A stretch of DNA of 64,000 nucleotides from Rosistilla carotiformis (GCF_007753095.1 NZ_CP036348.1:5929411-5993410), one strand, 5' to 3'; positions 1 to 10,256 are shown, counted from the first letter of the stretch. Notes: generated by a model not told the origin, from the sequence alone. Numbers and translations: made by a program.

Positions 1-1
1 T

Positions 2-919
2 TCCTGCGGAACCAACAATTCAAACAACGACACATTCAGCGGCCGATTGTATTCCGCCTTTTCGGCAGCACTATGCGAAGCCGATCCGTGTTACATGCCT
101 GAATGGCACCTGCTCGAATCCGCCTCGTTCTGGGTCGATTCGGCTCGCACGCAAAACCGTACACGCGTCCGCTGGGATTATGGGATCGACATGATCCTGC
201 CCGATCGCAGCGAATATTTCATGGCCAAGATCGGCGGCAAAGGCCCCTCGCCGCAACCCGGATCCGCCTCCATCAACCAACTCGACTACCACGAGATGAG
301 TCTGTATGCCGAGACCGCGCACGGGAAATTTTCGATGTTCACGGTCACCCCCTATCGATCGCTGTACATGGAACAGGCCGGGCATGGCGCGGGATTTGGC
401 GACATCCAAATCGGTACCAAAAGCATGCTGCACGATACGCGGATGCTGCAGGTCACGATGCAAACGACGACGACGATTCCCACAGGCAAAGCCCGAAATG
501 GTGTCGGCGCTGGACACATGTCGCTGGAACCGGCGTTGTTGATGGGGTTGGCCCTCACCGATCGCGATTTTCTGCAAGCGCAGGTCGCCGAATGGATACC
601 GTTGGGAGGGGACGCGGAATACGCCGGCGCTCTCCTGCGTTGGGGCGTCGCCTGGAACCGAATTTTTTGGCAACGCGACCCGGACAATTTGATGACCGTC
701 AACCTCGACTTTGTCGGTTGGTCGTTTCAAGATGGGGCTTACACCGATCCGGTTCTCGGAACCCAGTCGTCAAGCAACGAGACCTACCTGTATGTCGGCC
801 CCGGCACGCGCTTTCTTTTCTGTGGAAAGTTTGAGTTCGGCATCGGTGGACTCTACGCATTGTCGGAGCGTCATTTTGCCGAACATCTGATGCGTACCGA
901 ATTAACGATCCGGTACTAA
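2..919 (+). CDS. Putative outer-membrane/surface protein, 5' end outside the window
   Basis: The reading frame is open from the first bases of the window, so the start codon lies upstream and only about 305 C-terminal residues are seen. The sequence is rich in aromatic and glycine residues with alternating strands (for example TVTPYRSLYMEQAGHGAGFG and MTVNLDFVGWSFQDG) and ends on an aromatic residue (ELTIRY), as many outer-membrane beta-barrels do. No catalytic motif is visible. I do not recognise a named family. The barrel call is inferred from composition and the terminal aromatic residue only. The next gene is on the opposite strand and convergent. Confidence 0.6.
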   Translation, partial: SCGTNNSNNDTFSGRLYSAFSAALCEADPCYMPEWHLLESASFWVDSARTQNRTRVRWDYGIDMILPDRSEYFMAKIGGKGPSPQPGSASINQLDYHEMSLYAETAHGKFSMFTVTPYRSLYMEQAGHGAGFGDIQIGTKSMLHDTRMLQVTMQTTTTIPTGKARNGVGAGHMSLEPALLMGLALTDRDFLQAQVAEWIPLGGDAEYAGALLRWGVAWNRIFWQRDPDNLMTVNLDFVGWSFQDGAYTDPVLGTQSSSNETYLYVGPGTRFLFCGKFEFGIGGLYALSERHFAEHLMRTELTIRY

Positions 920-997
920 ACCGACGCGACGCCAGTCCAGCACAAACCTTTGTAGCGCGAAGGTTCGCGGGCTCGAAGGCCTGACGATGACGCCAGG

Positions 998-2485
998 TTA
1001 GATGAATTCTTCGCGTTTGGGTCGACCGGCCAGCAACCGTTGCAGGATGCTCCGCATTTCCCGTACCTTCAACGGCATCGACATCAGAACGCGGTGGGAG
1101 GACAGTTTGGCATTCCGAATTACATTCTGCTGCGATTGATCGGCCAATAGCACCGCGGGAATGTCGGCGGTGTGTTCGTCTTCAGCAAAACGATTGAACG
1201 CTTCCATCGCGAGCGATCCCAGTTCCGAAGCCGAGAAGATCACACAATCGGCGGGGGGATCGTCGCCCGGCACAAACCGGCCTAGCGCTCGGGTGGGATC
1301 GGAAATCACCAGAACGCGATAACCACGCTTCTTCAGCCGATCGCGAACCACGTCTTGCAACGAGGCCTTCGATTCGACCAACATCACAATCCGGCCTTCC
1401 CCTTCATTGGTCGGCATCTCGCCCGCCGGAGCGCTCGGCGTGACGGGGATCCCCTGGCGGATCTGCTTCATCCGTTCCAACGCCTGCTTCCCTTCCATCT
1501 GCAACGCAGCGGCGCTTTGCAAACGTTTCTCGGGATCAAATTCCAATGCTTTGGCAACCACTTGGATCGCAGGGACCGGAATGGTGGGATCGACTTGCCC
1601 AAGTGGCTTGATGTCTTGGAACCGGCTCACGTTGAGGCGTTTCATCCGCTCCCGCGTCTCCAGCAACGGCGGCTCGCCGCACAACATCGTGTACAGCATC
1701 GCACCGGCAAAGTAGACGTCGCTGCGCGGATCGTCCTTGCGAACATTGGTCCCCCGTTCCAACGCGGCATAATCGATCGCCCGCGCGTTGGGGCAATCGG
1801 CCACCTTTTCGGGATTGTCTCGATCGGCCAACGCCGCCAAGCCGAAATCGACAAGCTTCGCCCTGCCTTCGGAGGAGACCAAAACGTTCGACAATTTCAA
1901 GTCGCGATGCGAAATCCCAAGCGATGCCGCATAAGACAGCCCCGATGCAATATCGACCAACAACTTCATCGCGATCTCGGGCTGCAGCTTGCCCCGGATC
2001 CGGACCAGATCGCGAAGCGTCTCTCCCTCGACAAACTCCATCACCATGAAGGGGTTCATCACATTGGGATCGACTTCGTAGATCGAAACGATGTTCGGAT
2101 GCCGCAGCCGCAACCCCATCCTCCCCTCGCGAAGAAACTGCTCCATCTGAGCCACTTCGTCGCGGTACCGCTTCCGCAGCACCTTCAAAGCGACAACCTG
2201 ATTGGTCTCGCGATGGGCGGCGCGATAGACACGGGCAAAGGTTCCCGCTCCGATCAGGTACATGACTTTATATTTGCCGTAGAAATAGCCTGAACGCTCA
2301 CCGCGGCGAAGCTTATCCAGTTGCAGGTTCGTCAACAGTCCCTTGCCATGCAAGATGTTGATGAAGTCCTGAATCGTCGATTCGCCCGTCCCGACTTCCG
2401 AACGCGCCGCCTCCACTTCAGCCATCGGTGCCAGGCCGAGGTCGACGATCCGGGAAGCGAGTTGTTCAGGGGTGAAGTCAATCAT
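998..2485 (-). CDS. Hanks-type Ser/Thr protein kinase with N-terminal planctomycete domain and C-terminal degenerate receiver
   Basis: 495 aa from ATG at 2485; an upstream in-frame TTG at 2536 has no better ribosome site. Residues 1-70 form a helical domain (MIDFTPEQLASRIVDLGL) common in front of planctomycete kinases. The kinase domain follows: P-loop GAGTFARVYRA near 79, VALKVL with the ATP lysine near 101, HRDLKLSN at 193-200 and DFG near 213. The APE motif is altered to ALE. Residues about 375-490 resemble a response-regulator receiver (GRIVMLVES..., PLK near the end), but the acidic pocket and phospho-acceptor Asp are not conserved (DCVIFSAS). It has no transmembrane segment, so it is probably cytoplasmic. 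It lies downstream of a small coiled-coil gene on the same strand. Substrate unknown. Confidence 0.85.
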   Translation of the reverse strand: MIDFTPEQLASRIVDLGLAPMAEVEAARSEVGTGESTIQDFINILHGKGLLTNLQLDKLRRGERSGYFYGKYKVMYLIGAGTFARVYRAAHRETNQVVALKVLRKRYRDEVAQMEQFLREGRMGLRLRHPNIVSIYEVDPNVMNPFMVMEFVEGETLRDLVRIRGKLQPEIAMKLLVDIASGLSYAASLGISHRDLKLSNVLVSSEGRAKLVDFGLAALADRDNPEKVADCPNARAIDYAALERGTNVRKDDPRSDVYFAGAMLYTMLCGEPPLLETRERMKRLNVSRFQDIKPLGQVDPTIPVPAIQVVAKALEFDPEKRLQSAAALQMEGKQALERMKQIRQGIPVTPSAPAGEMPTNEGEGRIVMLVESKASLQDVVRDRLKKRGYRVLVISDPTRALGRFVPGDDPPADCVIFSASELGSLAMEAFNRFAEDEHTADIPAVLLADQSQQNVIRNAKLSSHRVLMSMPLKVREMRSILQRLLAGRPKREEFI

Positions 2486-2584
2486 TTTCTTGTCGTGTCG
2501 CGTACCTGCGATTGGGGAGGGACCAAATTTCTGCAACCCGGCCGACGCGATTGCGGCAATGCCTAGGAAGCTGGAACGCTTGGT

Positions 2585-2875
2585 CTATTCGTGATCGCCG
2601 TTGCTGGAGCCTTCGATCTGATCCCGCAGCGAATCGCGTTCACGACGCGTCGCTTCCAAATCGAAGACCAAATATTTCATGTCCAACCGCAACTGGGCCA
2701 ACGCCTCTTGCACCAGATTCAAGATTCGGCGACGACGCGAACTGCATTCGACGACGCGAAGCAGTGCCGGAGCAATGGTTTCCCGATGTTCTTGGGGGAG
2801 AGTATCGAACGCTTGGATCAGCTCTTGAATTTCGATCGGGGTGTCTTCGCTGGTGTGGGGTGCGGTGAATGCCAT
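2585..2875 (-). CDS. Small hypothetical protein with C-terminal coiled coil
   Basis: 96 aa, ATG at 2875. The first half is acidic and helical (IEIQELIQAFDTLPQEHRE). The second half is a probable coiled coil rich in Leu, Arg and Glu (LDMKYLVFDLEATRRERDS). There is no signal peptide or enzymatic motif. It lies about 100 bases upstream of the kinase start on the same strand, so the two may be co-transcribed and it could be a partner of the kinase; this is inference from position only. I do not recognise the family. Confidence 0.6.
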   Translation of the reverse strand: MAFTAPHTSEDTPIEIQELIQAFDTLPQEHRETIAPALLRVVECSSRRRRILNLVQEALAQLRLDMKYLVFDLEATRRERDSLRDQIEGSSNGDHE

Positions 2876-3148
2876 GGGCTCGAACTCTCCGGTAAAAAGA
2901 AAAGGTTGTCGTGTGGGTGGTAATTGTGGTAGAGCAGTCTCAGTGCCAAAACTTCCACCCGAACCATGTTTCGAACCGTAACTCCCTTTCCGGTAACGAC
3001 TTATAGCGAATCAGCCCCATTGGTCGGCATCTCATGAGGTTGCAAAAACGCAACACTCCGGTCCTCCAACATTGCCGCAAGCCGTTGTCCTTAAACGACT
3101 TAACGATTTGACCCTACACATCCCCATCGCGATGCTTTCAATCAACAG
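2876..3148. other. Divergent intergenic region
   Basis: About 270 bases between two divergently transcribed genes, so promoters for both should lie here. I see no strong hairpin, repeat or convincing -35/-10 pair. Confidence 0.4.
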
Positions 3149-5908
3149 ATGACGCGACAGCACCACCTTATTGGCATCCGCAGGCAAAGTGCTTCGAGCA
3201 CCTCCGCTGATAACCATCTTCCGCAAAGGGAGTCGGGTGGTCAACATTTGGTCTGGGCAACCTTAGCGATTGCGGTACTTTCTCCGCTGTTTTTCCCAAA
3301 ATATTCCCCTGCCCAGATCCAAGACTCCTTCGATGGCGGGGCTCCGGTGTGGCAACTGGACCGCGAAGACTGTGGTGCGCAGATCATCACCCATCAACGG
3401 ATCGCCGCTGGCGGCCGCGACGCGGGGCCATGCGAATCGCTTTCCATCCAAACCGGTTCGGGAACGCGAGCGGAATTCATCTACAGGATCGTCCCAACCG
3501 AGGTGATCAACGAACTGGTGGCCTCGGTCTGGTATTGGGCGCAACGTCCCGGCGCACGCCTTTCGCTGCGCGTGCGATTCCCGTTCGCCTTGGATCCACG
3601 AACCGGCCAACCCGCGATCGCCCGGATCGGCAACGTGGAATACACCCAACCGGGACAATGGCAGCAACTGTCGTTAACCAATGCGTATCAACAATTGGTC
3701 GTGCAGCAAGCAGTCGTCCGGAACGCGCTGGGGCGTGAGGTCGATCTGCGACAACCCTACATCGACGCCGTCACGATCAATACCTACGCGGGACCTGGCA
3801 CCGAGAACCTACGCATCGACGACCTACGCATCGATCGCGCGCTGCCGGTGCAATTGAACCGCTTGGAAAACCGCGGCGCGATCGCAAGCTCAGCGTCCGA
3901 CACAACACGCCCTGCGTTTCCTGGAGGCGTTGTCAAACGGTTCCTGGAGTACAACGGCGAATCATTGCCATGGCTGAAGGCGAACGGTTTTACGGGCATC
4001 CTGCTGCAGCGCGTTCCCGACGCGGCAATTCTTCGCGATGCCAACCAAGCGGGTTTAGAGATCATCGCGCCGTACGCCACCGTCGATCGCAAAGATCTCG
4101 CCAACCTCTTGGCTCCCGTGATCGCATGGAACCTGGGGGATGCGTTGCTCGAAAAAGATCTTCCCCGCAGCGTCGACATCGCCGGTCGTCTGCGTCGACT
4201 GCCCGGCGTGATGCGTCGCGAACTGGTCGCGTTTCCCATCGAATCCCATCGTCAATATCGTTCGGTCAGTGATTGCTTGGCGATCGATCTGCCACCACCT
4301 GTCCGCGGCCTAACGCCCGCCGAAGAAACGGCGTGGCAGGCCGAAGCGATTGCCTTGACGGGTCACTCGCCACGTTTCTTAACGGCGATCGCCAGCGGCC
4401 CCAGTCGGGCATTGCGCGATCAGATCGAAGGGCTCGCGGCATGCACCGACACCACCCCGATCGACGATTACGGCTGGCATGCGACCTGGCTGCAAACGAT
4501 GCGTGCTTTGGAAACGTCGCCGCGCGGGATCGTGTTCCGTTCCAGCGGAGCGCTCGACAGTGGCCGGGCCGAAGATTTTCAACGCGCCAACGTGTTGCGG
4601 TTGATCAATCGCTACATCGCACTAACGCAAACCATCATCTCGACCGGCGCCGCCACGGCAGAATTGGCCTGTTACGATGCCGCCTACCGCGCCCGCTACC
4701 TTCGCAACGGTAACCTGGGACTGATCATCGCGACGTCGACCAGCAGTGTCGGCACAATGCCCCACGCGGGAAACGGCAAGGTGTTGCGAATCGCCATCCC
4801 CCCGACCCTCCGAGGTCAACAAATCTTTCGGTTCAGCGGCATGCAACTGGAACGCTTGAAGCTCGACGCCACCCCGGGCGGGTCGACCGTCGACGTCGTC
4901 GCGCCCGATTTCGTCGAACTGTTTATCGTCTCCAATGACTCCGCAGCAACCGCCCGCTTTGACCGTCAATTGCATCAAACGTCTAGCCAAATTGGTTTCG
5001 ATCGCTGGCAACTGGTTCGCGAATCGCTCATGCGAACAACCCGCGATTGGGACGCGATGCGACAGTACGGAATGGCGACGCCCGCGGATCCGGCCTACGC
5101 GATCTTGCGTCAGGCCAACCAAGCTTTGGACGAATCGGCCCGGGTCCATCAATCGGGCGACGTCGCGTCGGCCTTTCGACTACTGCGACGCGCCGACGCG
5201 TGGGATATTCAAGCCACAGGCCAATTGATCGATGCGTTGGCGTTTGATCAAGACAGACTGGTCAGCCATCCGGCACTGAACGCTCCCAATTCCGCAAGCC
5301 TCTACATCGGCATGCTGCCCCAATCGAACCGTGGGCAATGGAAACAAGAGTCGGCCGTCTTAAATCCCTTCGAAAATCCACAACTGTGGGAGCGATCGGG
5401 TTGGACACACGATCGACGTCGTGAAGATCTGGCCCAATCCGATGTGCAAATTACCGAACACGAGGAACCGGGCAAAACGGTCCTCAGCCTGTCGGTCCGC
5501 AGTCTCAGCGGGCAACCGCTGCCGGGCGGATACGCCGGAACCATGCTGCGCGGTCGCAGCCAAGCGATCCCCTGCAAACAAGGCGACTGCGTTCGGATCG
5601 ATGCCCGAATCCGAATCCGCACCCACGGGCCGGTCCGTCCCCATCGGGGCGCGTTGATTTATGATTCGTTTGCCGGATCGGAACTCGGCCTCTTTGTCCG
5701 CCCCGACAACCGCTGGCACAACATCCGCATGTACCGGGCCGCAACCAACGATCAACCGTTGCAAGCGACATTCGAATTGATCGGCGAAGGTGAATTGCAG
5801 CTGGAGCAATTCTCCGTCGCCAAATGGGTTCCCAAATCGGCGGCCCTGCCGATCCGTCCGTTGAACGTCGAACGTTCCGACACGTTGATCTCCGAACCCG
5901 CCCGCTAG
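3149..5908 (+). CDS. Large secreted protein with carbohydrate-binding-like regions
   Basis: 919 aa. A hydrophobic stretch at residues about 35-55 (LVWATLAIAVLSPLFFP) ending near AQ looks like a signal peptide behind a long polar n-region, so the true start may be downstream of the ATG given. The region after it (to about 230) resembles a beta-sandwich carbohydrate-binding module ending in NLRIDDLRID. The middle (WLKANGFTGILLQRVPDAAIL, then EIIAPYATVDRKD) looks like the start of a TIM barrel. The C-terminus (about 750-900) is a second beta-sandwich. The architecture resembles the 1288-aa protein at 59226, so both may be members of a planctomycete secreted family acting on polysaccharide. No catalytic residues could be assigned. 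Confidence 0.65.
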   Translation: MTRQHHLIGIRRQSASSTSADNHLPQRESGGQHLVWATLAIAVLSPLFFPKYSPAQIQDSFDGGAPVWQLDREDCGAQIITHQRIAAGGRDAGPCESLSIQTGSGTRAEFIYRIVPTEVINELVASVWYWAQRPGARLSLRVRFPFALDPRTGQPAIARIGNVEYTQPGQWQQLSLTNAYQQLVVQQAVVRNALGREVDLRQPYIDAVTINTYAGPGTENLRIDDLRIDRALPVQLNRLENRGAIASSASDTTRPAFPGGVVKRFLEYNGESLPWLKANGFTGILLQRVPDAAILRDANQAGLEIIAPYATVDRKDLANLLAPVIAWNLGDALLEKDLPRSVDIAGRLRRLPGVMRRELVAFPIESHRQYRSVSDCLAIDLPPPVRGLTPAEETAWQAEAIALTGHSPRFLTAIASGPSRALRDQIEGLAACTDTTPIDDYGWHATWLQTMRALETSPRGIVFRSSGALDSGRAEDFQRANVLRLINRYIALTQTIISTGAATAELACYDAAYRARYLRNGNLGLIIATSTSSVGTMPHAGNGKVLRIAIPPTLRGQQIFRFSGMQLERLKLDATPGGSTVDVVAPDFVELFIVSNDSAATARFDRQLHQTSSQIGFDRWQLVRESLMRTTRDWDAMRQYGMATPADPAYAILRQANQALDESARVHQSGDVASAFRLLRRADAWDIQATGQLIDALAFDQDRLVSHPALNAPNSASLYIGMLPQSNRGQWKQESAVLNPFENPQLWERSGWTHDRRREDLAQSDVQITEHEEPGKTVLSLSVRSLSGQPLPGGYAGTMLRGRSQAIPCKQGDCVRIDARIRIRTHGPVRPHRGALIYDSFAGSELGLFVRPDNRWHNIRMYRAATNDQPLQATFELIGEGELQLEQFSVAKWVPKSAALPIRPLNVERSDTLISEPAR

Positions 5909-6189
5909 GCGACAAGCTGCCCCGGGGCCGTGTCGCCCCTCCGGAACGTTATGCCCCTGCGAGGCAAATCCCTGCGCCAACGCACATTCGTTGCGATCGC
6001 GCAAATCCGCCCAAGCGTTACGGACAACCTAATTCCGGCATCTTTGCAGAATGACTGAACCGCGGGCCGATAACCTTCAGTAAGGCGAATTTGAAAAATG
6101 CTCGTACACTACGGCCTACCATCACGCGACCTCCCAATCCGCGACGGTAGTGCCTTTTGTTTCCTCCTTATTGTGCTGAAGGCAATCCC
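5909..6189. other. Intergenic region upstream of the sigma factor
   Basis: 281 bases after the large secreted protein. It should hold the promoter of the sigma-factor gene. I saw no terminator with a T-tract and no convincing consensus promoter. Confidence 0.3.
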
Positions 6190-7104
6190 ATGGTCGAAGA
6201 ACTAGTGGCCGTTGATCCAGGTCTCGAAGATATCAAAGCGGCGCGTTCACGAACGACGGTACGAGCCAAAGACCCCGCGGTCCAATCGCCCCTGGAAACC
6301 TATCTTCGCGAGATCAATGAGACGGCCCTGTTGTCGGCCGAAGAAGAGCAGCAACTGGCCGCCGGGATCGCTCAAGGCGATGTGATGGCTCGCGACCGCA
6401 TGGTCCGCGCCAACCTGCGATTGGTCGTCAACATCGCTCGCGGTTACACCGGCAAAGGGCTGGGGCTGCAAGACCTGATCGAAGAGGGAAACCTGGGGCT
6501 GTTACGAGCTGTCGAAGGGTTTGACCCCAACGTCGGCACGCGGTTCAGCACCTACGCCAGCTATTGGATTAAACAGTCGATCAAACGCGCTCTGATCAAC
6601 AGCGCCAAGACGATTCGGATCCCCGCCTACATGGTTGAATTGCTCAGCAAATGGCGTCGGGCCACGGCGCGGCTGACCGAAGAACTCGGCCGCACCCCGA
6701 CCAATGAAGAGGTCGCTCGCGTGCTGGGGCTTCCGAAGAAGAAGCTGCCGATCATCAAAAAAGCGATCCGTATCAACAACAGCACTCCGCAGAGCGATCA
6801 ATCCGAATCGGGATGGTCGCTGGGCGAGATGGTGATGGATGAGAAGCAGAAGAGCCCCGACGACGCGATGCAAGATGACGACATCATGCACCACGCGCTG
6901 CAAATGCTCAGCCGCCTGGAATCGCGTGAAGCGACCGTGATCAAGATGCGATTTGGACTCGACGGCAGCGAACCCCACACGCTCAAAGAAATCGGGGCCG
7001 AACTGGGGCTGACCCGCGAACGCGTCCGTCAAATCGAAACCGAAGCGCTCAACCGCATGGCCGATGCCCTCAAAGACCCCAAAGAACGTATCGGCCTGGC
7101 ATAA
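6190..7104 (+). CDS. RNA polymerase sigma factor, sigma-70 family group 1/2 (RpoD/SigA-like)
   Basis: 304 aa from ATG at 6190, preceded by GAAGG eight bases upstream; a TTG at 6157 is in frame but has no such site. Region 1.2 begins SPLETYLREINETALLSAEE. Region 2 includes DLIEEGNLGLLRAVEGFDP and FSTYASYWIKQSIKRALI (-10 recognition). Region 3 follows (VELLSKWRRATARLTEELG). Region 4 ends with TLKEIGAELGLTRERVRQIE (-35 recognition). It lacks the long region 1.1 and non-conserved insert of a full RpoD, so a group 2 stress-type sigma or a short primary sigma is possible. It is monocistronic in appearance; the next gene is convergent. Confidence 0.93.
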   Translation: MVEELVAVDPGLEDIKAARSRTTVRAKDPAVQSPLETYLREINETALLSAEEEQQLAAGIAQGDVMARDRMVRANLRLVVNIARGYTGKGLGLQDLIEEGNLGLLRAVEGFDPNVGTRFSTYASYWIKQSIKRALINSAKTIRIPAYMVELLSKWRRATARLTEELGRTPTNEEVARVLGLPKKKLPIIKKAIRINNSTPQSDQSESGWSLGEMVMDEKQKSPDDAMQDDDIMHHALQMLSRLESREATVIKMRFGLDGSEPHTLKEIGAELGLTRERVRQIETEALNRMADALKDPKERIGLA

Positions 7105-7122
7105 GCGGAACGCCCTCGATGG

Positions 7123-8046
7123 CTACGCCTTCACGATAAAGTTCCGCAGGAAATCATGGCTCTGCCGCAGCGCCGCTTTCCGCGATTCCAACGTCCCTTC
7201 GTACGCCCGATCTTCGACCTCCACGCAGACCGGGCCGGCATACCCACTGTCCCCCAAGACCGACAGAAAACGTCCCCAATCGATCTCGCCAAGCCCCGGC
7301 AGTTTGGGACAGTGGTATTCCAGCGGATTGGCCATGATGCCAACTTGGTTCAAGCGATGCCGATCGACGCGGACATCCTTGGCGTGGGCGTGGAAGATCC
7401 GATCGGCAAAGTCCCACACCGGTTGGATGTGATCGATCTGCTGCCAGACCAGGTGCGAGGGATCGAAGTTCAAACCGAAGTGATCGCTTGGGATCGCATC
7501 GAACATCCGTCGCCAGATCGCCGGCGTCGTCGCCAGATTCTTGCCGCCGGGCCATTCGTCGTCGGTGAAAAACATCGGACAGTTTTCGATCCCGATCCGC
7601 ACTCCGTGCTGTTCCGCCGCCGCGATGATCGGTCGCCAGGTTTCCAAGAACCGCGGCCAGTTGGCGTCGACCGATTTGGTCCAGTCGCGGCCGACGAAGG
7701 TGTTCAATTGCGGGATGCTCAATTGCTGACACGCTTTGATCAGCGCGTACAGATGTTCGACCGCCGCTGCCGCTTCGTCCAGATCGCCAGCCAGCGGATT
7801 CGGATAATAACCGAGTCCCGAGATCGCCACGCCATGCTTTTGCGTGAGCGCCCCGATCGCGTCGACCTCCGCCGGCCCCAGCGCCGCGGTATCGATATGC
7901 GTGATCCCGGCATACCGCCGCTCCGCCTTTCCCTGCGGCCAACACATCACCTCGACACAGTCGTAACCGATCTCCGCGGCAACGGCCAACACCTCGTCCA
8001 AAGACAACTCGGGCAGAATCGCACTCACAAAACCTAATTGCAACAC
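7123..8046 (-). CDS. Sugar phosphate isomerase/epimerase (AP endonuclease 2-type TIM barrel)
   Basis: I prefer GTG at 8046 (307 aa). An AAGGAG lies 10 bases upstream of it but only one base from the in-frame TTG at 8055. The protein starts with a TIM-barrel strand ([19 protein letters not shown]) and carries typical metal-ligand strands of PF01261: [32 protein letters not shown] and a late CVEVED. Family members isomerise or epimerise sugars or inositols using a divalent metal; the substrate cannot be read from sequence. Its 3' end is convergent with the sigma-factor gene, 18 bases away. Confidence 0.87.
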   Translation of the reverse strand: MLQLGFVSAILPELSLDEVLAVAAEIGYDCVEVMCWPQGKAERRYAGITHIDTAALGPAEVDAIGALTQKHGVAISGLGYYPNPLAGDLDEAAAAVEHLYALIKACQQLSIPQLNTFVGRDWTKSVDANWPRFLETWRPIIAAAEQHGVRIGIENCPMFFTDDEWPGGKNLATTPAIWRRMFDAIPSDHFGLNFDPSHLVWQQIDHIQPVWDFADRIFHAHAKDVRVDRHRLNQVGIMANPLEYHCPKLPGLGEIDWGRFLSVLGDSGYAGPVCVEVEDRAYEGTLESRKAALRQSHDFLRNFIVKA

Positions 8047-8380
8047 AGCGGTCAAACTCCTTCAAATCGGTCCAAGCGGAGAGGGATGCCCCGCGGCGAC
8101 GCCGCACCGGCGACCACCTCGGCCCCAACCACGAGGCACCGTCAAGCGAGGGTTAGGTAAGCGATGTACTTCCGGATCCCCGAGCGGGACGCAACGAAAA
8201 CGCTGGATTATACGGGCTGATTCGCGCGGTCGGAACCATCGACCGGGCAGCGTACGGGGCCCGCACCATTGCCCAATACAGCCTCGCCCGGTAGATTCGC
8301 TGCATATCTTCAAGTCGACTCCCTTGTAGGCTTGGAATCGTCAGGTAAGTCCCCTTCCCAATCAAACATTCCATACGCTG
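8047..8380. other. Divergent intergenic region
   Basis: About 330 bases between the isomerase (minus) and aminotransferase (plus) starts. It contains the isomerase ribosome site (AAGGAG on the minus strand) and presumably both promoters. I saw no repeat or stable terminator hairpin. Confidence 0.35.
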
Positions 8381-9640
8381 ATGTCTACGACCAACTCCGA
8401 AACAAACTCCGCGGATCCTTACTTTCAGTCGCTGTTTGCCGAACGGATTGGTGGCAGTGGCTATGGCAAAGGGACGGCGATCTACAAATTCGAAAAGATC
8501 AAGCGTGCCAAGCGGAAAGCGTTGGCCGATTTCCCCGATCGCAAGTTGATCGATTTCGGCATCGGTGAAAACGATGGCGTCGCCGACGCGAAGGTCCGCG
8601 AGCGGATGGCGGTCGAGATCAACCAGCCCGAAAATCGCGGCTACGCCGACAACGGCATCGGCGATTTCCAGCAGGCGGTCGCTCGGTTCATGCAGCGGAA
8701 CTTCAATGTCACGCTCGATCCCGCGACCGAAATCAACCACTGCATCGGCAGCAAGACCGCCCTGTCGATGTTGCCCGCCTGCTTCATCAACCCCGGCGAC
8801 ATCACGCTGATGACCGCACCGGGATATCCTGTCGCGGGAACTCACACGACCTATTATGGCGGCACCGTCCATAAGCTTCCGCTGTTGGCCGAAAACAACT
8901 TCCTGCCCGATCTCGATTCGATCACCGACGAGATCTGGGAACGCGTCAAGATCCTGGTCCTGAACTATCCGAACAGCCCGACCGGCCGCTTGTGCCCGCC
9001 GGAGTTCTTCGAGAAGGTCGTCAAGCTGGCCAAGGAGAAGAAGTTCATCGTCGTGCAAGACGCGGCGCACATCATGTTGACCTTCGACGGACGGCCGACA
9101 AGTTTCCTGGAGACTCCCGGCGCAAAGGATGTCGGCGTCGAAGTCCACTCGCTCAGCAAAGGTTTCGACATGATCGGCTGGCGTTTGGGCTGGGTCTGCG
9201 GCAATCCAACTCTGGTCCGCGCCTTCTCCGACGTCAAAGACAACTGCGACAGCGGACAATTCATCGCGATCCAAAAGGCAGCGGTGACAGCGCTCGACGA
9301 CGAATCGATCACAAAGCGAGTGAACGCCAAGTATCGTCGTCGCTTGGAAAAGTTGGTCACGATGCTGAACGAATGCGGCTTCGATTGCCAGATGCCCGGC
9401 GGCAGCTACTTCCTGTACACCAAAGCCCCCGTGGCGTCGGCCGACGGCGGCAGCTTCGATTCAGGCGAAGCGGCCAGCCAATATCTGATCACGCAGCACT
9501 CGATGGTCACCGTTCCTTGGGACGACGCCGGACCTTACATCCGTTTCAGCGTCACCTACGAAGCGGCGGACGAAGCGGCCGAAGATGCGTTGATGGCTGA
9601 ATCGAAGAAGCGTCTGATGTCGGCCGGCCTGACCTTCTAG
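8381..9640 (+). CDS. Class I/II PLP aminotransferase, LL-diaminopimelate aminotransferase-like
   Basis: 419 aa. It shows the fold-type I aminotransferase signature: NYPNSPTG (substrate/PLP binding), an Asp in VVQDAAHI that should contact the pyridine nitrogen, SLSKGFDMIGWRLGW with the PLP lysine, and a late Arg in GPYIRFSVTYEA that should bind the alpha-carboxylate. The N-terminal FGIGENDGVADAKVRERM resembles the LGIGD segment of DapL enzymes, which convert tetrahydrodipicolinate to LL-diaminopimelate in one step for lysine and peptidoglycan. DapL is used by several PVC bacteria, which fits, but AspC-type specificity cannot be excluded. It is followed 95 bases later by purE. Confidence 0.85.
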   Translation: MSTTNSETNSADPYFQSLFAERIGGSGYGKGTAIYKFEKIKRAKRKALADFPDRKLIDFGIGENDGVADAKVRERMAVEINQPENRGYADNGIGDFQQAVARFMQRNFNVTLDPATEINHCIGSKTALSMLPACFINPGDITLMTAPGYPVAGTHTTYYGGTVHKLPLLAENNFLPDLDSITDEIWERVKILVLNYPNSPTGRLCPPEFFEKVVKLAKEKKFIVVQDAAHIMLTFDGRPTSFLETPGAKDVGVEVHSLSKGFDMIGWRLGWVCGNPTLVRAFSDVKDNCDSGQFIAIQKAAVTALDDESITKRVNAKYRRRLEKLVTMLNECGFDCQMPGGSYFLYTKAPVASADGGSFDSGEAASQYLITQHSMVTVPWDDAGPYIRFSVTYEAADEAAEDALMAESKKRLMSAGLTF

Positions 9641-9734
9641 GTAAAGCCGCAAAGCATCTCGTAGCGGAAGTCGTCAAGACTTTCGTCGAACACTTCCGCT
9701 ACGCCCAGAACTTAAAAACTTGAAGAGAGCTACG

Positions 9735-10256
9735 ATGGCAGATCCTTCGCCAACCGTCGGCGTGATCATGGGCAGCAAGTCCGATTGGGAAACGATGCGG
9801 CACGCCGACGCGATGTTGTCGGCGCTGCAGATCCCGCACGAATGCAAAGTCGTTTCGGCGCATCGGACTCCTCAACGGATGTTCGAATACGCTCAAATGG
9901 CCGCCGATCGCGGGATCCAAGTGATCATCGCCGGTGCCGGCGGCGCGGCACATCTGCCCGGCATGGTCGCTTCCGAAACGCTGCTGCCCGTGCTGGGAGT
10001 GCCGGTTCAGAGCCGCGCGTTGCAGGGACTCGATTCGCTGCTTTCGATCGTTCAGATGCCCGGCGGCGTTCCCGTCGGGACGCTTTCGATCGGGACTTCG
10101 GGAGCGAAAAACGCAGCCTTGATGGCGGCCCGGATCCTGTCGCTGACCGATCCCGCGTTGCAACAACGGCTCGCCGATTTTGTCGCTCAACAAACCGCCG
10201 ACGTCCTTGCCGACGCGGAGATCGAAAACGCAGATCTCGAGGATCTCCAGCGATGA
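9735..10256 (+). CDS. purE: N5-carboxyaminoimidazole ribonucleotide mutase PurE
   Basis: 173 aa from ATG at 9735, with GAAGAGAG just upstream. The N-terminus has the PurE signature [13 protein letters not shown], then [15 protein letters not shown] with the catalytic His and the glycine-rich [17 protein letters not shown]. It converts N5-CAIR to CAIR in purine biosynthesis. Its stop overlaps the purK start (ATGA at 10253), so the two are translationally coupled and work sequentially. Confidence 0.97.
   Translation: MADPSPTVGVIMGSKSDWETMRHADAMLSALQIPHECKVVSAHRTPQRMFEYAQMAADRGIQVIIAGAGGAAHLPGMVASETLLPVLGVPVQSRALQGLDSLLSIVQMPGGVPVGTLSIGTSGAKNAALMAARILSLTDPALQQRLADFVAQQTADVLADAEIENADLEDLQR

Noticed and set aside
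9785-10252. Upstream extension of the purK frame
   Set aside because: It overlaps purE throughout; family similarity begins at the ATGA overlap at 10253.
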